A stretch of 54,197 nucleotides of DNA from Spirochaetales bacterium (GTDB lineage: Bacteria; Spirochaetota; Spirochaetia; DSM-2461). The notes beneath the pieces are model-generated. The model saw nothing but the letters and a program-made list of their open reading frames with translations, had not been told where the DNA came from and did not search any database. The stretch is taken from assembly GCA_028533045.1 (NCBI GenBank), contig JAQQAP010000030.1, positions 1 to 54,197 on the forward strand, read 5' to 3'. Position 1 is the stretch's first letter, and every line of letters starts with the position of its first letter. A program made the position numbers and the translations under genes. Positions 17,038-26,495 of the stretch are shown here, piece after piece.

Positions 17038-17754
17038 ATGGTACGCCGGAACGCTTTTCCTCTCCTTTTTCTCTGTTTATTTCCCCTCTTTGGAGAGACC
17101 GATTCGGCCTATACGGGACAGAATCAATGGGACGAAGAGGGCCCTGCCCTCATCTACAACGGACGAAGGGATGTTAAAAAAATCGCCCTTACCATCGACG
17201 ACGGTTGGGTGCCCGACTACGAACTCCTCGATTTTCTGGAAGAGGAGAACATTCCCTGTACCGTATTTATTCCGGGAAAACTGGTCAACTATCGCCCCGA
17301 GTGGATACTCCGCATGGACGAGATGGGCTTTGAGATTTGCGGCCACGGCTATTCCCATCATCTTCTGCCCTTTAAAACGAAGGAGGAGCAGATTGAGGAG
17401 ATCCACAAGACCGAATCGGTCCTGAAAGAGCTAACCGGAAAAGACGTTCCCCGGCTCCTGCGCCCCTCCGGCGGCCGGCTTGACGGGCCCCAGCCCACCT
17501 TGCCTATCCTGCGGGAGTTGGGTTATACGGCCATTCTCTGGGATAATGATGTGCGGGGCTACTACGAAAGTGACACCACCGAAAGACAGCTGGCCTGGCT
17601 AAGGAAACATTTGCAGCCGGGGAATATTATCTTGAGCCACTTTGGCGAATCCATGAGGACCCGCGAGGTTCTTGCCCTTTGGATTCCGGAAGTCCGGGCT
17701 CAAGGCTACGAGTTTGTTTTGGTTTCGGAGCTGCTCGAAGATTGGGAGGAGTAA
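17038..17754 (+). CDS. exported polysaccharide deacetylase (NodB-like)
   Basis: The 238-residue protein has a signal peptide (RRNAFPLLFLCLFPLFG) and a NodB domain. The metal-binding motifs are in order: TIDDGW (Asp pair), HGYSHH (the His-x(3)-His pair) and the RPSGGRLDG motif where the family usually has RPPxG. It would remove N- or O-acetyl groups from a glycan such as peptidoglycan in the periplasm. Its stop codon directly precedes the TTG start of recC. Confidence 0.88.
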   Translation: MVRRNAFPLLFLCLFPLFGETDSAYTGQNQWDEEGPALIYNGRRDVKKIALTIDDGWVPDYELLDFLEEENIPCTVFIPGKLVNYRPEWILRMDEMGFEICGHGYSHHLLPFKTKEEQIEEIHKTESVLKELTGKDVPRLLRPSGGRLDGPQPTLPILRELGYTAILWDNDVRGYYESDTTERQLAWLRKHLQPGNIILSHFGESMRTREVLALWIPEVRAQGYEFVLVSELLEDWEE

Positions 17755-20700
17755 TTGGCTTACCACCTTTATCAAAGCAATAGAATAGACAGCTTTCTCG
17801 AAGAGAAGGGCGACCATTTTATCAAAAGTGACCTCTTTGGGCCCTCCCTCTGGTTCGTTGTGCAGAACCGGAATATGGCGGAGTGGCTTAAGCTGAAGCT
17901 GACCGACCTTCGGGGCATTACGGCGGGCTTTGACTTTCTCTATCCGGAGCAGGCCATTCGTCAGTTTGCCGACTACTTTGATCATCCCTGGGGGCCGGAA
18001 GGAAGTGAACCGCGCACGGTCCTCTTCATGGATAACCTTAAGATTATCCTCTACAAGAAGCTGGAGGAGATCAGCAAGCGCCGGGACAGTCGCTACGCCC
18101 TCCTTCTGGAATTCCTGGAAGACGAATCGCGCCTTTTTGACATTGCCAACGTAATGGCCGGGCTTTTTTACCGTTATGGGATGAACTGTTTTGACCTGGC
18201 CGCTGCCTGGGAGGAGGGGCGTTCCATTGGATTGACCGGTTCCGCCCGGGATCACGAAGACTGGCAGCGGCTACTTTGGAACGAACTCTTCGGGCCGGAG
18301 GGATCCTACATTCTCCTGAGCCGAATTCTTGTGTATATTCAGGAAGAGGAACTTCCCTATAAAGGCCCGGAGGGGAAGCTTGTCCTTTTTGGCTCCTCCT
18401 TTTTGGGAGATGCGGGGCTGAATTTCTTCTCCTATCTTTCCCGATATCTGAAGGTGGAGCATTTTCTCCTTACCCCGTCGCAAGCCTTTTTGGCGGACCG
18501 GGAGGGGGAAATCCGGGAGGAGTGGTCCAGTCTAACCTCTCTCATACAGGGGGTGGACGGTTTCTTTCGTGAAAAGCCTCCCCGGGATATGTCCCTGGAA
18601 ATCCTGGAAAAGGAGGACTACCCGGAAAGTCTTCTGGGGGCCCTGCAAAAGAATCTCTGGAGGAATCAACAGGAAGCTCTTCCCCTGGGGGAGGGGGACG
18701 ATTCGCTTCGCTTTATTTCCTGTACCGGAATTTGGCGTCAAGTGGAGGAAGCTCGCAACGCTATTATTTCCCTTCTGGAGAAAAATGATGACCTCAAACT
18801 TACCGATATCGCTCTCATGGCCCCCGATATCAATGAGTTCGCACCCTATATCGAGGCCCTTTTTCAGGATGAGAGCCTCTCTCTGCCCTATAACTTCATC
18901 GACTTGAAGAATCGGTCCCAATCAGCCTATACCGACGGCTTCCTCTCCCTTCTGGAGCTCCCGGGGAGCCGGTTTACCCGCAAGGAGATGTTTGCCCTCT
19001 TTCGTAACCCCTGTTTTGCCCAGGCCTACGGAATTAGCGAGCGTGAAGAGCAGGAGTGGGATAAGGTGTGCCGGGAAACGGGAATTCTCTGGGGTATAGA
19101 CGGGCACCACCTGGAAAGCCTGGACCTGCCTCCCCGGGAAAACAACCGCTGGGAGAGGGGATTTGACCGGCTGCTGGACGGTATGGTTTACAGCTCTCCG
19201 GAAGAGAAGGATAATTTCCCCTGCGTTTTCCCCGATGAGAGCCGGAATGTTTCTTTGGGCAAGCTGATTTTTCTCGTCCGGTCACTCTCGGATGACTTCT
19301 ATACCCTGTCCCGGCAGAAAATGGCCCTGGAGGCCTGGATTCCCCGGATGGAACAACTTATGGAGAAGTACCTCCATGTACGCCATGAGAATGAAGGGGA
19401 CCAGCGGGACCGGGAGCGGATAAAAGCGGTTTTTCGTAACATCAACAATGTGATGGAAGGGTTGGGATATCTGGAAGATCTTTCCGATAAAACCATGCCC
19501 TGGAATGTGTGCCGCAGTCTTGTTCTTGAGCTGATTGGAAAAACGAGCCTTCGCAAGGGAGGTTACCTTACGAGGGGAATCAGCTGTTCCTCCCTCAAAC
19601 CGCTTAGGGCGGTGCCTTTTCGCGTGGTCATCCTCTTGGGTATGGACTACTCCCGCTTTCCCGGGAAGGATGAGGAATTCAGCTTTGATTTGACCGACCT
19701 GGCCCGTCCCCGGGTAGACCTTTCCCGTAGAGGGGGGGACCGATTCTCCTTCCTGGAATCCTTTCTTTCGGCCCGGGAGAAGTTTTGGGTCTTTTATACC
19801 GGTCGCAGTCACAGTACGGGGGAGGAACTTCATCCCTCCACGGTCATTACCGAACTGGAAGATATCATAAACCGGGATGCTCCGGAGGATAATAAGCCCG
19901 GCGATTCTTTGCGGGTCTCCACCCCTCTCCAGCCCTATGATGCCAGCTGTTTTGATAACTCACGGGAGATAGGTTCATACGACTCCATTGCCTATGAACA
20001 GGCTCTGACCCTGCTGGGGGATACCCGTTACACGCCCCCCGAAGAGGGCCGTCTGGCTCTGAGCGAGGGGGAACTGCCCGAAGAGATAAGCCTGCAGGAT
20101 TTGGTTAAATTCTACCGCAATCCTCTGCAGGTTTACGCCCGCAAATCCCTGCGGATTTTTCAGAAGGTGGAAGAGGATGAGGCGGAAAAGGTGGATCCCA
20201 TTGATCCGGCCGCCTTTGAGGATGTCCGCTTTCAGGAGGAACTAATTGATCTCTGGTGCCGTCACGGGGTGATTCAGGAGGAGAGTGTTATTCCCCTGGC
20301 CCAGAAGTGGTGGCAGGAGGAGGTAAAGAAGGGGCAACTGGCCGGTTCCGACTGGGACAGTCCCTCTTTTGCGTCTCTTCTGGAACAGGGACAGTCCCTT
20401 TTGGGGCAGATGAACAGTCAGGACCACAGCCTTTGGGGGGCAGGGGAACCGCGGGAGAGAATCTTTCGAAGCGGCCCTTCCGGGGATAGTTCCGGTTTAA
20501 GTGAATATTTGCCCGCTCCGCAAGTCAGTCTGGGAGAAGATATCTTTTATCTGACCGGCGAAACGGGCCCTCTCTATGGAGAGGATGTTCTCTCTTCCGT
20601 TCGTTACTGTTACGGAGGGAAGGAGAAGACAAAGGATCTTTTTGCCCCCTTTGTGAGTCATCTTCTTTTAAGCGGGGGAGGGGATAAATCCTACTACGGC

Positions 20701-21090
20701 CGGCAGCTGCTTATGGCGTGTCCCGGATACAGTCGACTTTTGGGGTGGACCTCACGGATGGAGCAGCGGGGAGAGCAGTTTATGACCGTTCCCCAACCGG
20801 AAAAAATCCTTACCGTTCTTACCGATCTTTACCGGGAAAATCTCTCCCGGCCTCTTCCCTTTTATCCCTCTCTTATTGACGAAGCGGTGAATCTGATTAA
20901 TAAGAATAAACTGGATCGGGCGGACCTTCCCCGGGAATGGCCTTACCTCTGGCGTAAAGCCCTCAACAGTCAGCAGGGCTATTATGATATGCAGAACTGC
21001 GCCTATAGGGATATGCTCATGGCAGAAGCGCCCCGCTGGGACGATCGCCTGAACCGCCTTTTTGATGAGCTAATTCCCTACTTAGTCTAG
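17755..21090 (+). CDS. recC: exodeoxyribonuclease V gamma subunit RecC
   Basis: The 1111-residue protein is close to the 1122 residues of E. coli RecC and keeps the inactive-helicase layout: N-terminal LYQSNRIDSFLEE, AEWLKLKLTDLRGI, GIWRQVEEARNAI, LLGMDYSRFP, and the C-terminal nuclease-like domain (LQDLVKFYRNPLQVYARKSL). RecC holds the RecBCD complex together and scans for Chi. The start is TTG at 17755 with a GGGAGGAG site 3-5 nt before it. RecB and RecD usually follow recC, but here the next gene is gpsA on the other strand, so they must lie elsewhere. Confidence 0.93.
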   Translation: MAYHLYQSNRIDSFLEEKGDHFIKSDLFGPSLWFVVQNRNMAEWLKLKLTDLRGITAGFDFLYPEQAIRQFADYFDHPWGPEGSEPRTVLFMDNLKIILYKKLEEISKRRDSRYALLLEFLEDESRLFDIANVMAGLFYRYGMNCFDLAAAWEEGRSIGLTGSARDHEDWQRLLWNELFGPEGSYILLSRILVYIQEEELPYKGPEGKLVLFGSSFLGDAGLNFFSYLSRYLKVEHFLLTPSQAFLADREGEIREEWSSLTSLIQGVDGFFREKPPRDMSLEILEKEDYPESLLGALQKNLWRNQQEALPLGEGDDSLRFISCTGIWRQVEEARNAIISLLEKNDDLKLTDIALMAPDINEFAPYIEALFQDESLSLPYNFIDLKNRSQSAYTDGFLSLLELPGSRFTRKEMFALFRNPCFAQAYGISEREEQEWDKVCRETGILWGIDGHHLESLDLPPRENNRWERGFDRLLDGMVYSSPEEKDNFPCVFPDESRNVSLGKLIFLVRSLSDDFYTLSRQKMALEAWIPRMEQLMEKYLHVRHENEGDQRDRERIKAVFRNINNVMEGLGYLEDLSDKTMPWNVCRSLVLELIGKTSLRKGGYLTRGISCSSLKPLRAVPFRVVILLGMDYSRFPGKDEEFSFDLTDLARPRVDLSRRGGDRFSFLESFLSAREKFWVFYTGRSHSTGEELHPSTVITELEDIINRDAPEDNKPGDSLRVSTPLQPYDASCFDNSREIGSYDSIAYEQALTLLGDTRYTPPEEGRLALSEGELPEEISLQDLVKFYRNPLQVYARKSLRIFQKVEEDEAEKVDPIDPAAFEDVRFQEELIDLWCRHGVIQEESVIPLAQKWWQEEVKKGQLAGSDWDSPSFASLLEQGQSLLGQMNSQDHSLWGAGEPRERIFRSGPSGDSSGLSEYLPAPQVSLGEDIFYLTGETGPLYGEDVLSSVRYCYGGKEKTKDLFAPFVSHLLLSGGGDKSYYGRQLLMACPGYSRLLGWTSRMEQRGEQFMTVPQPEKILTVLTDLYRENLSRPLPFYPSLIDEAVNLINKNKLDRADLPREWPYLWRKALNSQQGYYDMQNCAYRDMLMAEAPRWDDRLNRLFDELIPYLV

Positions 21091-21098
21091 AAAAGCTC

Positions 21099-22142
21099 CT
21101 AGAGGGTAAAGATGCTCTTAACCAGGTCCCGTTCGGCTTCCTTGTTCAGGATTTTATACACACTGGTGATAAGAGGAAGCTTTAAATTGTGCTTCTCTAT
21201 CAATTCCATGGCGTGGCGGGCGGCAAAAACCCCTTCCGGCAAGTAGGGAATATCTTTGATATTTTCAAGTAAATCTTCGATGCTTTTATACTTGCCAATA
21301 ATATCCTTGGTAATAATCTCCCGGCCAAAACGGCGGTTTCTTCCGTAGACGGAGCGACAGGTTACATCCAGGTCTCCCACCCCTGCAATGGAGGTGAACG
21401 TTTCCGGATGGGTTGAACCCAGGGCCCGTCCCAGAGTCTGAATCTCGTTTAAACCGGCCGCAAAAAGGAGGGATTCCGTGTTGTCCCCCACAATGTCCCC
21501 TTCCTGATCCTTCATCGCATCGAGTACTCCAAAGGCAATGGCCACCACATTCTTGATAGCGGCGCAGGTTTGCACTCCCACCACATCCAGGGAGGAGAAT
21601 ATCTTTATGCTGTCCCCCGCCAGAAGCTCCCGATAAAGGATGGAGTTATTTGCATTAAGTGAGGCGCTTATGAGACCGGTGATTTTTCCCCGTCCCACCT
21701 CTTCTGCGTGGCTGGGACCGGAAATATAGACCAGGTTCCCCTTGTAGCTCCCGGGAAGGTAGTTCTCCAGGGCATCCACAATAAGTTCGGGGCCGTTTTT
21801 CCCGGGAAGGAAACCTTTGGCTACGGTAGCTATTTTTACTTCCCCTTCAAGAATCGTCGGGTAGGTGAGAAGCTGCTTCATGGTGCTTACCGTAAAAAGG
21901 GAAGGGGTGGCAAGGATCATATAGCCCGCTCCTTCCATGGTCTCTTCCAAACCGGTGTAGGCCGTAATTGTTTCGGGAAGCTCCACGCCGGGGAGGTAGG
22001 TTTTGTTAATTCTGTTCTCGTTGATTTCCCGGCAAGCCTCTTCGTTAAAGCTCCAAAGGGAGACTTTATGTCCCTTTTTTCCGATAACGGCGGCCAGGGC
22101 GGTACCAAAGGCTCCCGCACCAATAACGGCGACATGTTCCAT
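21099..22142 (-). CDS. gpsA: NAD(P)H-dependent glycerol-3-phosphate dehydrogenase
   Basis: The 347-residue enzyme has the N-terminal Rossmann motif GAGAFGTALA (residues 8-17) and the C-terminal helical domain with the catalytic Lys in AAIKNVVAIAFG and the substrate motif SRNRRFGRE-like (GRNRRFGREI). It reduces dihydroxyacetone phosphate to sn-glycerol-3-phosphate, the backbone for phospholipids. It sits 4 bp downstream of a lipoprotein gene on the same strand and is probably co-transcribed with it. Confidence 0.96.
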   Translation of the reverse strand: MEHVAVIGAGAFGTALAAVIGKKGHKVSLWSFNEEACREINENRINKTYLPGVELPETITAYTGLEETMEGAGYMILATPSLFTVSTMKQLLTYPTILEGEVKIATVAKGFLPGKNGPELIVDALENYLPGSYKGNLVYISGPSHAEEVGRGKITGLISASLNANNSILYRELLAGDSIKIFSSLDVVGVQTCAAIKNVVAIAFGVLDAMKDQEGDIVGDNTESLLFAAGLNEIQTLGRALGSTHPETFTSIAGVGDLDVTCRSVYGRNRRFGREIITKDIIGKYKSIEDLLENIKDIPYLPEGVFAARHAMELIEKHNLKLPLITSVYKILNKEAERDLVKSIFTL

Positions 22143-22146
22143 TGTA

Positions 22147-22842
22147 TTACTCCTTATAGCTTACGGAATAGCTCAGTTCTTCGTCGAGCATGAGCATACG
22201 AATCAGGGGGATACGGTAGGTAACACTGTTACCCTTAAGGGTCCCGCCTTTTTGAGCCGTAACAGGCCCGGGAAGGTTTACGGTGAATTCCAGAAAGGAG
22301 GCGTCCAGAGCTTTTACCGCCTCTTCCGTGGAGGGGGCGTACCCTTCGAAGGGGTAGATGACCATTTCCCGGTACTCCTCTTCGGTCAGTCCCATGCTGC
22401 CGTCGGGACCCATCATAGCAATGGTAGGGTCGGAAAGGGCCGGTACGAGAACAGAAAGTTCATCCCAATTTTCCCGGGTAAAGGTAATGGTAAGGGTTGT
22501 TATCCCTCCGGAGCTTTCCCGTACAAAAAGAGTCTGCTCCTCCCCGTTATCTATAGCTGTGAGGGCATCAAAGTCGTCAAAGGAGAGGGTTCCTCCGTAT
22601 CGGTAATCCTCCTGAACAAGGCTGTGGTTTGTAATTGCTGAATTGGCTTCAAAACCCAGCCTGGTTTCATCCAAAAGAATATCTGTGTCGATAAGGTCGG
22701 TGAAGAAATCACCAAAAAAAGGAACCAGGACAAAGTCCATGGATAAATCGCCGGCGCCCCTTTCGTCCAAGGTCAGGTTACCCTTCACAGAACAGGAAAA
22801 AAACAGGCCCGCCGCTAGTATAATCAGTATAAAATTTTTCAA
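22147..22842 (-). CDS. lipoprotein of unknown function
   Basis: With the TTG start at 22842 the protein has 231 residues. It begins MKNFILIILAAGLFFSCS, a lipoprotein signal peptide with the lipobox FFSC, so it should be acylated on that Cys and anchored to a membrane. A TAGGAG site lies 10 nt before the TTG. The mature part starts VKGNLTLDERGAGDLSMDFVL, strand-like and faintly like the LppM group, but I cannot assign a family. A conserved hydrophobic segment near the C terminus typical of LppM-like proteins is not obvious. Confidence 0.75.
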   Translation of the reverse strand: MKNFILIILAAGLFFSCSVKGNLTLDERGAGDLSMDFVLVPFFGDFFTDLIDTDILLDETRLGFEANSAITNHSLVQEDYRYGGTLSFDDFDALTAIDNGEEQTLFVRESSGGITTLTITFTRENWDELSVLVPALSDPTIAMMGPDGSMGLTEEEYREMVIYPFEGYAPSTEEAVKALDASFLEFTVNLPGPVTAQKGGTLKGNSVTYRIPLIRMLMLDEELSYSVSYKE

Positions 22843-22939
22843 TTTTTCTTTACTCCTATGGAAATATAACAGTTTTACCGACACAAAAGGGTACTAAATA
22901 AAACTTTTCCATTTCACAGTCATCATAGGGCTAAATCTC

Positions 22940-22968
22940 TGGAAAATCAACGGTATATTTGCTATGAT
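22940..22968 (+). promoter_or_regulatory. probable promoter of the RNase Z operon, predicted leaderless
   Basis: TGGAAA (22940-22945), a 17-bp spacer and TATGAT (22963-22968) end 8 nt before the ATG at 22977. No Shine-Dalgarno sequence is present. Confidence 0.45.
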
Positions 22969-22976
22969 GGCTCCCT

Positions 22977-23909
22977 ATGGAAAGTTTTGTACTGGGATGC
23001 GGCGGAATGATGCCCCTGCCGGGGCGCCATTTGACGTCGGTACTGTTAAGAAGAGAAGGGGAGTTGTTCCTCTTTGACTGCGGAGAATCGACCCAGGTCT
23101 CCCTTAAAAAATTGAACCTTAAGTGGAAGAAAATCTCCACCATTTTTATATCCCATACCCATGCGGATCACGTTACGGGCCTTCCCGGCCTCCTTATGCT
23201 CTCCTCTCAGGTAGAGCGTGAAGAGCCTCTGACCATTATCGGTCCCCCCCGGATTGCCGAATATATCGAGGTAAACCGTAAGGCTCTGGAGATGTATATA
23301 AACTATGAAATCAAGGTGATTGAGATAGAGGACCCCTATACGGAACAGGTGGTTATGGAAGGGGAGGGATTTCGTGTCCGTTCCTTTCCCCTGCGCCACT
23401 CTCGGGTCTGCGTAGGATATACCCTGGAAGAAAATGACCGGCCCGGGGTCTTTTTCCCGGAGAAAGCTAAAGAGCTGGGTGTTCCCGTGGGACCCATGTG
23501 GTCCCAGCTTCAGAAGGGAAAGACCGTAGAGTTGGAAGACGGCACAACGGTAGAGCCCGTACAGGTTATGGGGACTGCTCGAAGGGGGCGGAAATTCTCC
23601 TTTGTCACCGATACCAGCTATCACGACTCGATTCCTCCCCAGGTAAGCGGTTCGGATCTTCTCATCTGTGAGGCCATGTTCGACTCCTCCCTGGCCGATT
23701 CGGCTAAGGAAAAGAAACATCTCACCGCCGAACAGGCCGGTAAGATTGCCAGGGAAGCGGGAGGGGTAAAAAGAATGGGGCTCATCCATTTTAGTCCCCG
23801 TTACACCAACCGGGAGCTTTCCGTCATTAAAGAGGAAGCCCGGGCTGTGTTCCCCGAGGCCTTTTTGTGCCGGGACCAGATGGAAATCACCATCCCCAAC
23901 GAAGAATGA
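22977..23909 (+). CDS. rnz: ribonuclease Z
   Basis: The 310-residue enzyme is a metallo-beta-lactamase-fold nuclease with the zinc motif SHTHADH (H60, H62, D64, H65), a downstream His in FPLRHSRVCVGY, the Asp in FVTDTSYHD, and the final His in LIHFSPRY. The family cuts the 3' trailer of tRNA precursors. It begins an operon in which its TGA overlaps the ATG of an ABC ATPase gene. Confidence 0.95.
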   Translation: MESFVLGCGGMMPLPGRHLTSVLLRREGELFLFDCGESTQVSLKKLNLKWKKISTIFISHTHADHVTGLPGLLMLSSQVEREEPLTIIGPPRIAEYIEVNRKALEMYINYEIKVIEIEDPYTEQVVMEGEGFRVRSFPLRHSRVCVGYTLEENDRPGVFFPEKAKELGVPVGPMWSQLQKGKTVELEDGTTVEPVQVMGTARRGRKFSFVTDTSYHDSIPPQVSGSDLLICEAMFDSSLADSAKEKKHLTAEQAGKIAREAGGVKRMGLIHFSPRYTNRELSVIKEEARAVFPEAFLCRDQMEITIPNEE

Positions 23910-24628
23910 GTGAACTAAAACTCCAGGGGCTTGGTAAGAACTACGGCAATCGGCAGGCTCTGGCCGATCTTACACTGACTCTCAAAAAAGGTGAGATCAC
24001 CGGAATCCTGGGAGCCAACGGGGCGGGAAAAAGTACCCTCCTGAAGATACTGGCGGGCTATTTTTTTCCTTCCGCCGGCACGGTTCGCTTAGGAAAGCTG
24101 GATCTACAGGACTCTCCCGGTGAATGGCGTCGTATCTGCGGATATTTGCCCGAGGGAGCTCCCCTGCCTTCCCGGAAGAGTGCCTGTGAACTCCTGCGGG
24201 AAGGATACCGGCTTTACCGGGACGATCTACCCGAAGAGGAGGTCCTCGCTTCCTTTATGGAGCGTTACGGCCTGGACGGCGAGATGGGGCAGAAGCCGGT
24301 AAAAGCGCTCTCGCGAGGCTACCGTCAGCGAACCGGCCTGGCCCTGGCCGAAATAGGAGAACCGGCTCTCCTTCTTTTGGACGAGCCCTTTTCCGGGCTG
24401 GACCCCACCCTGGTTCGCCAATTAAGAACTAATCTCAAGGAAGGCCGAAAAGGGCGCATTACCCTTTTTTCTTCCCACATCCTCCAGGAGATTCACGCCC
24501 TTTGCGATACCATCGTTATTCTTCATGAAGGAACCCTGCGGGCCACCGTGAAAAAGAGCGATTTTAGTAGCTGGGAAGAGCTGGACGATCTCTATAGCAG
24601 TCTAACCGGGGAGGCGAGCCATGAATAA
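23906..24628 (+). CDS. ABC transporter ATPase (GldA/NatA-like)
   Basis: The start at 23906 overlaps the RNase Z stop (ATGA) and gives 240 residues. The motifs are Walker A GANGAGKST, signature LSRGYRQR and Walker B LLLLDEP, with a HILQEIHALCD switch region. The LSRGYRQR signature is typical of the GldA/ABC-2 exporter branch. It energises the membrane protein encoded by the next gene, which overlaps it by 8 bp. Confidence 0.93.
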   Translation: MSELKLQGLGKNYGNRQALADLTLTLKKGEITGILGANGAGKSTLLKILAGYFFPSAGTVRLGKLDLQDSPGEWRRICGYLPEGAPLPSRKSACELLREGYRLYRDDLPEEEVLASFMERYGLDGEMGQKPVKALSRGYRQRTGLALAEIGEPALLLLDEPFSGLDPTLVRQLRTNLKEGRKGRITLFSSHILQEIHALCDTIVILHEGTLRATVKKSDFSSWEELDDLYSSLTGEASHE

Positions 24629-26495
24629 ACGGAATCTTCTTCTCTCCCTTCTCATTTTGCCTGTTCATCTGCTGGCTTTGTTCTCCGGAGAAGGGGGACT
24701 GGTCTTTCCACTGCTTTGGCTCACAGCCCTCCTGCTCAGTCCTCTTTTTACAGCACCCCTCGTAGCCGGGGAAAGGGCCGGGGGGACGGACCTTCTCCTC
24801 TTTACCGGACCCTACACAGATGAAGAACTACTGTTCCGGCTCTTCCGCAAAGGGGCAAGCTCCTTCCTCTCCTTTATGCTGATTCCCTCCCTTACCGCTT
24901 GTCTCATCCTTTTGGGCTTTTCCGTGGACGGAGGGCGCATCCTCCTCTCCCTCCTGACCATGGGCGTCGGGGTTTTAATCTTTACCGGAATAGGCCTGGC
25001 CCTTTCTGCTTTTACCAGTCGAATTGTTACCGCCTGGCTCCTAAGTTATGCCGTGCTTCTGCCCCTGAATTTCCTCCCCTTTGCCTTTCCCCGCTGGACG
25101 GACCCCCTCTTTTCGGGCTATCTGCCCCTGGCCGTCCCCTTTTTGGCCGGGCTGGTACTCGTTCTTTCCGGGGGACTATTCCTGGCCCGCCTGGCCCATC
25201 TAAGGGAAGAAAGGGAAAGAAAAGCTAAGACTCGGCCTATTCTTTTACTCCTTCCCCTTATGGCCGCTTTTTTCTTTTTCCCCGGAGGCACGGACCTTAC
25301 CTTTTCCGGGCAAATGAGACTGAACCGGGTAACGGCAAAGCAGATACGCAGCCTCGAAGACCCTGTCTATATTCGCTGGTACCGCACCTCCAACTACCGC
25401 TCCTACAACAGCGCCATGGACGGGGTGGAAGCTTTCCTTTTCTCCCTTCGCTTCAAAAGCGGCAGTCATATCCGCTACGAACGGCCCCGCCTCTCCGATG
25501 AAGAGATCATTCTTATGGGAGAAGAGAAGGGCTGGACTGTACAGAGCGTCGCCCAAGGGGGAAACTATGAACCTTTCTATTCCGTTTTGGAAGTGGAATA
25601 CCACGGGCTTACCGAAACTTTGACCCTTTTATATAACCCCATTATAGGGGAAGAACAGCTCCTGGCCGCCTTGCAGAGACACGAAGCTGCGGCCCTTCCC
25701 CGGGCGGGAATCCTCATTGGCCGGGCCGACCGGGCGGACGGGGAATTTTGGTCCGTTCTTCAAGGGGCTCTGGCGGAATATTTTGATGTGGTCGATTATA
25801 CCGGCCGGGCCGATGCGCTGGAGGCGGAACAGCCCGACTGTCTCTTCGTTCTGGGCGGGACAGATCTAAGTGATTGGGAGGTCTCCCGAATTCTCTCCTA
25901 CGGGGAAGAGGGCGGTTCGGTACTCCTGACCCTCTCCTCCTACATCCTGGACCCGGTACAAACGGACCGGATCGAACCAAGCCCGGAAACTCCGCTTTTG
26001 CGAGACCTGGGCCGTCTGGGAATCTTTCCCGGCGATTCTTTCATCGTTGATCCTAACCGGGGCCTTTATCTTCCTTCCGGAGAAGAGACACCCCCCGATT
26101 TCTACCCCCTCTGGTTCTCCACGGGGGACAAAAGTCTTTACGACTACCAGGCCCTCTGGAGCGTCCCCCTTCATTATACCGGGGAAGAGGAGATCCTTTG
26201 GCAGGTGGATAGTTCCCCCACCTCCTTCCTGGCGACGGGACTTTCCGATATCACACCCGCTTCGCTCTATCAGACAGGACAGGGCGGGGAAGCCTCCTAC
26301 ACCACCTGTTTGGCCCTCCCCCTGGGAGAGGGGATTCTAACTGTACTTTCCGGAGAGGAAGCCCTGTCCAACCTGATGGCCCTGGCCGATGAACAGCTCT
26401 CCAACAGCGCCTGGATACAAACGGTAGCCTTCTTTCTTTCCGGGAACGAAGAGCTGCTCGAACTGAGACAGAAAAGTCTGGGGAGACGATCGTGA
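24621..26495 (+). CDS. ABC-2 permease fused to a GldG-like domain
   Basis: The 624-residue protein joins two functions usually encoded separately. Residues 1 to about 215 contain six or so membrane helices of an ABC-2/GldF-type permease. After a membrane anchor (RPILLLLPLMAAFFFFP), residues 235-600 form a periplasmic ABC_transp_aux/GldG-like domain (AGILIGRADRADGEFWSVL, DCLFVLGGTDLSDWEVSRIL). Such systems are part of the gliding apparatus in Bacteroidetes but occur widely in non-gliding bacteria, where cargo is unknown. It is sandwiched between the ATPase and a DUF4340 gene. Confidence 0.82.
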   Translation: MNKRNLLLSLLILPVHLLALFSGEGGLVFPLLWLTALLLSPLFTAPLVAGERAGGTDLLLFTGPYTDEELLFRLFRKGASSFLSFMLIPSLTACLILLGFSVDGGRILLSLLTMGVGVLIFTGIGLALSAFTSRIVTAWLLSYAVLLPLNFLPFAFPRWTDPLFSGYLPLAVPFLAGLVLVLSGGLFLARLAHLREERERKAKTRPILLLLPLMAAFFFFPGGTDLTFSGQMRLNRVTAKQIRSLEDPVYIRWYRTSNYRSYNSAMDGVEAFLFSLRFKSGSHIRYERPRLSDEEIILMGEEKGWTVQSVAQGGNYEPFYSVLEVEYHGLTETLTLLYNPIIGEEQLLAALQRHEAAALPRAGILIGRADRADGEFWSVLQGALAEYFDVVDYTGRADALEAEQPDCLFVLGGTDLSDWEVSRILSYGEEGGSVLLTLSSYILDPVQTDRIEPSPETPLLRDLGRLGIFPGDSFIVDPNRGLYLPSGEETPPDFYPLWFSTGDKSLYDYQALWSVPLHYTGEEEILWQVDSSPTSFLATGLSDITPASLYQTGQGGEASYTTCLALPLGEGILTVLSGEEALSNLMALADEQLSNSAWIQTVAFFLSGNEELLELRQKSLGRRS

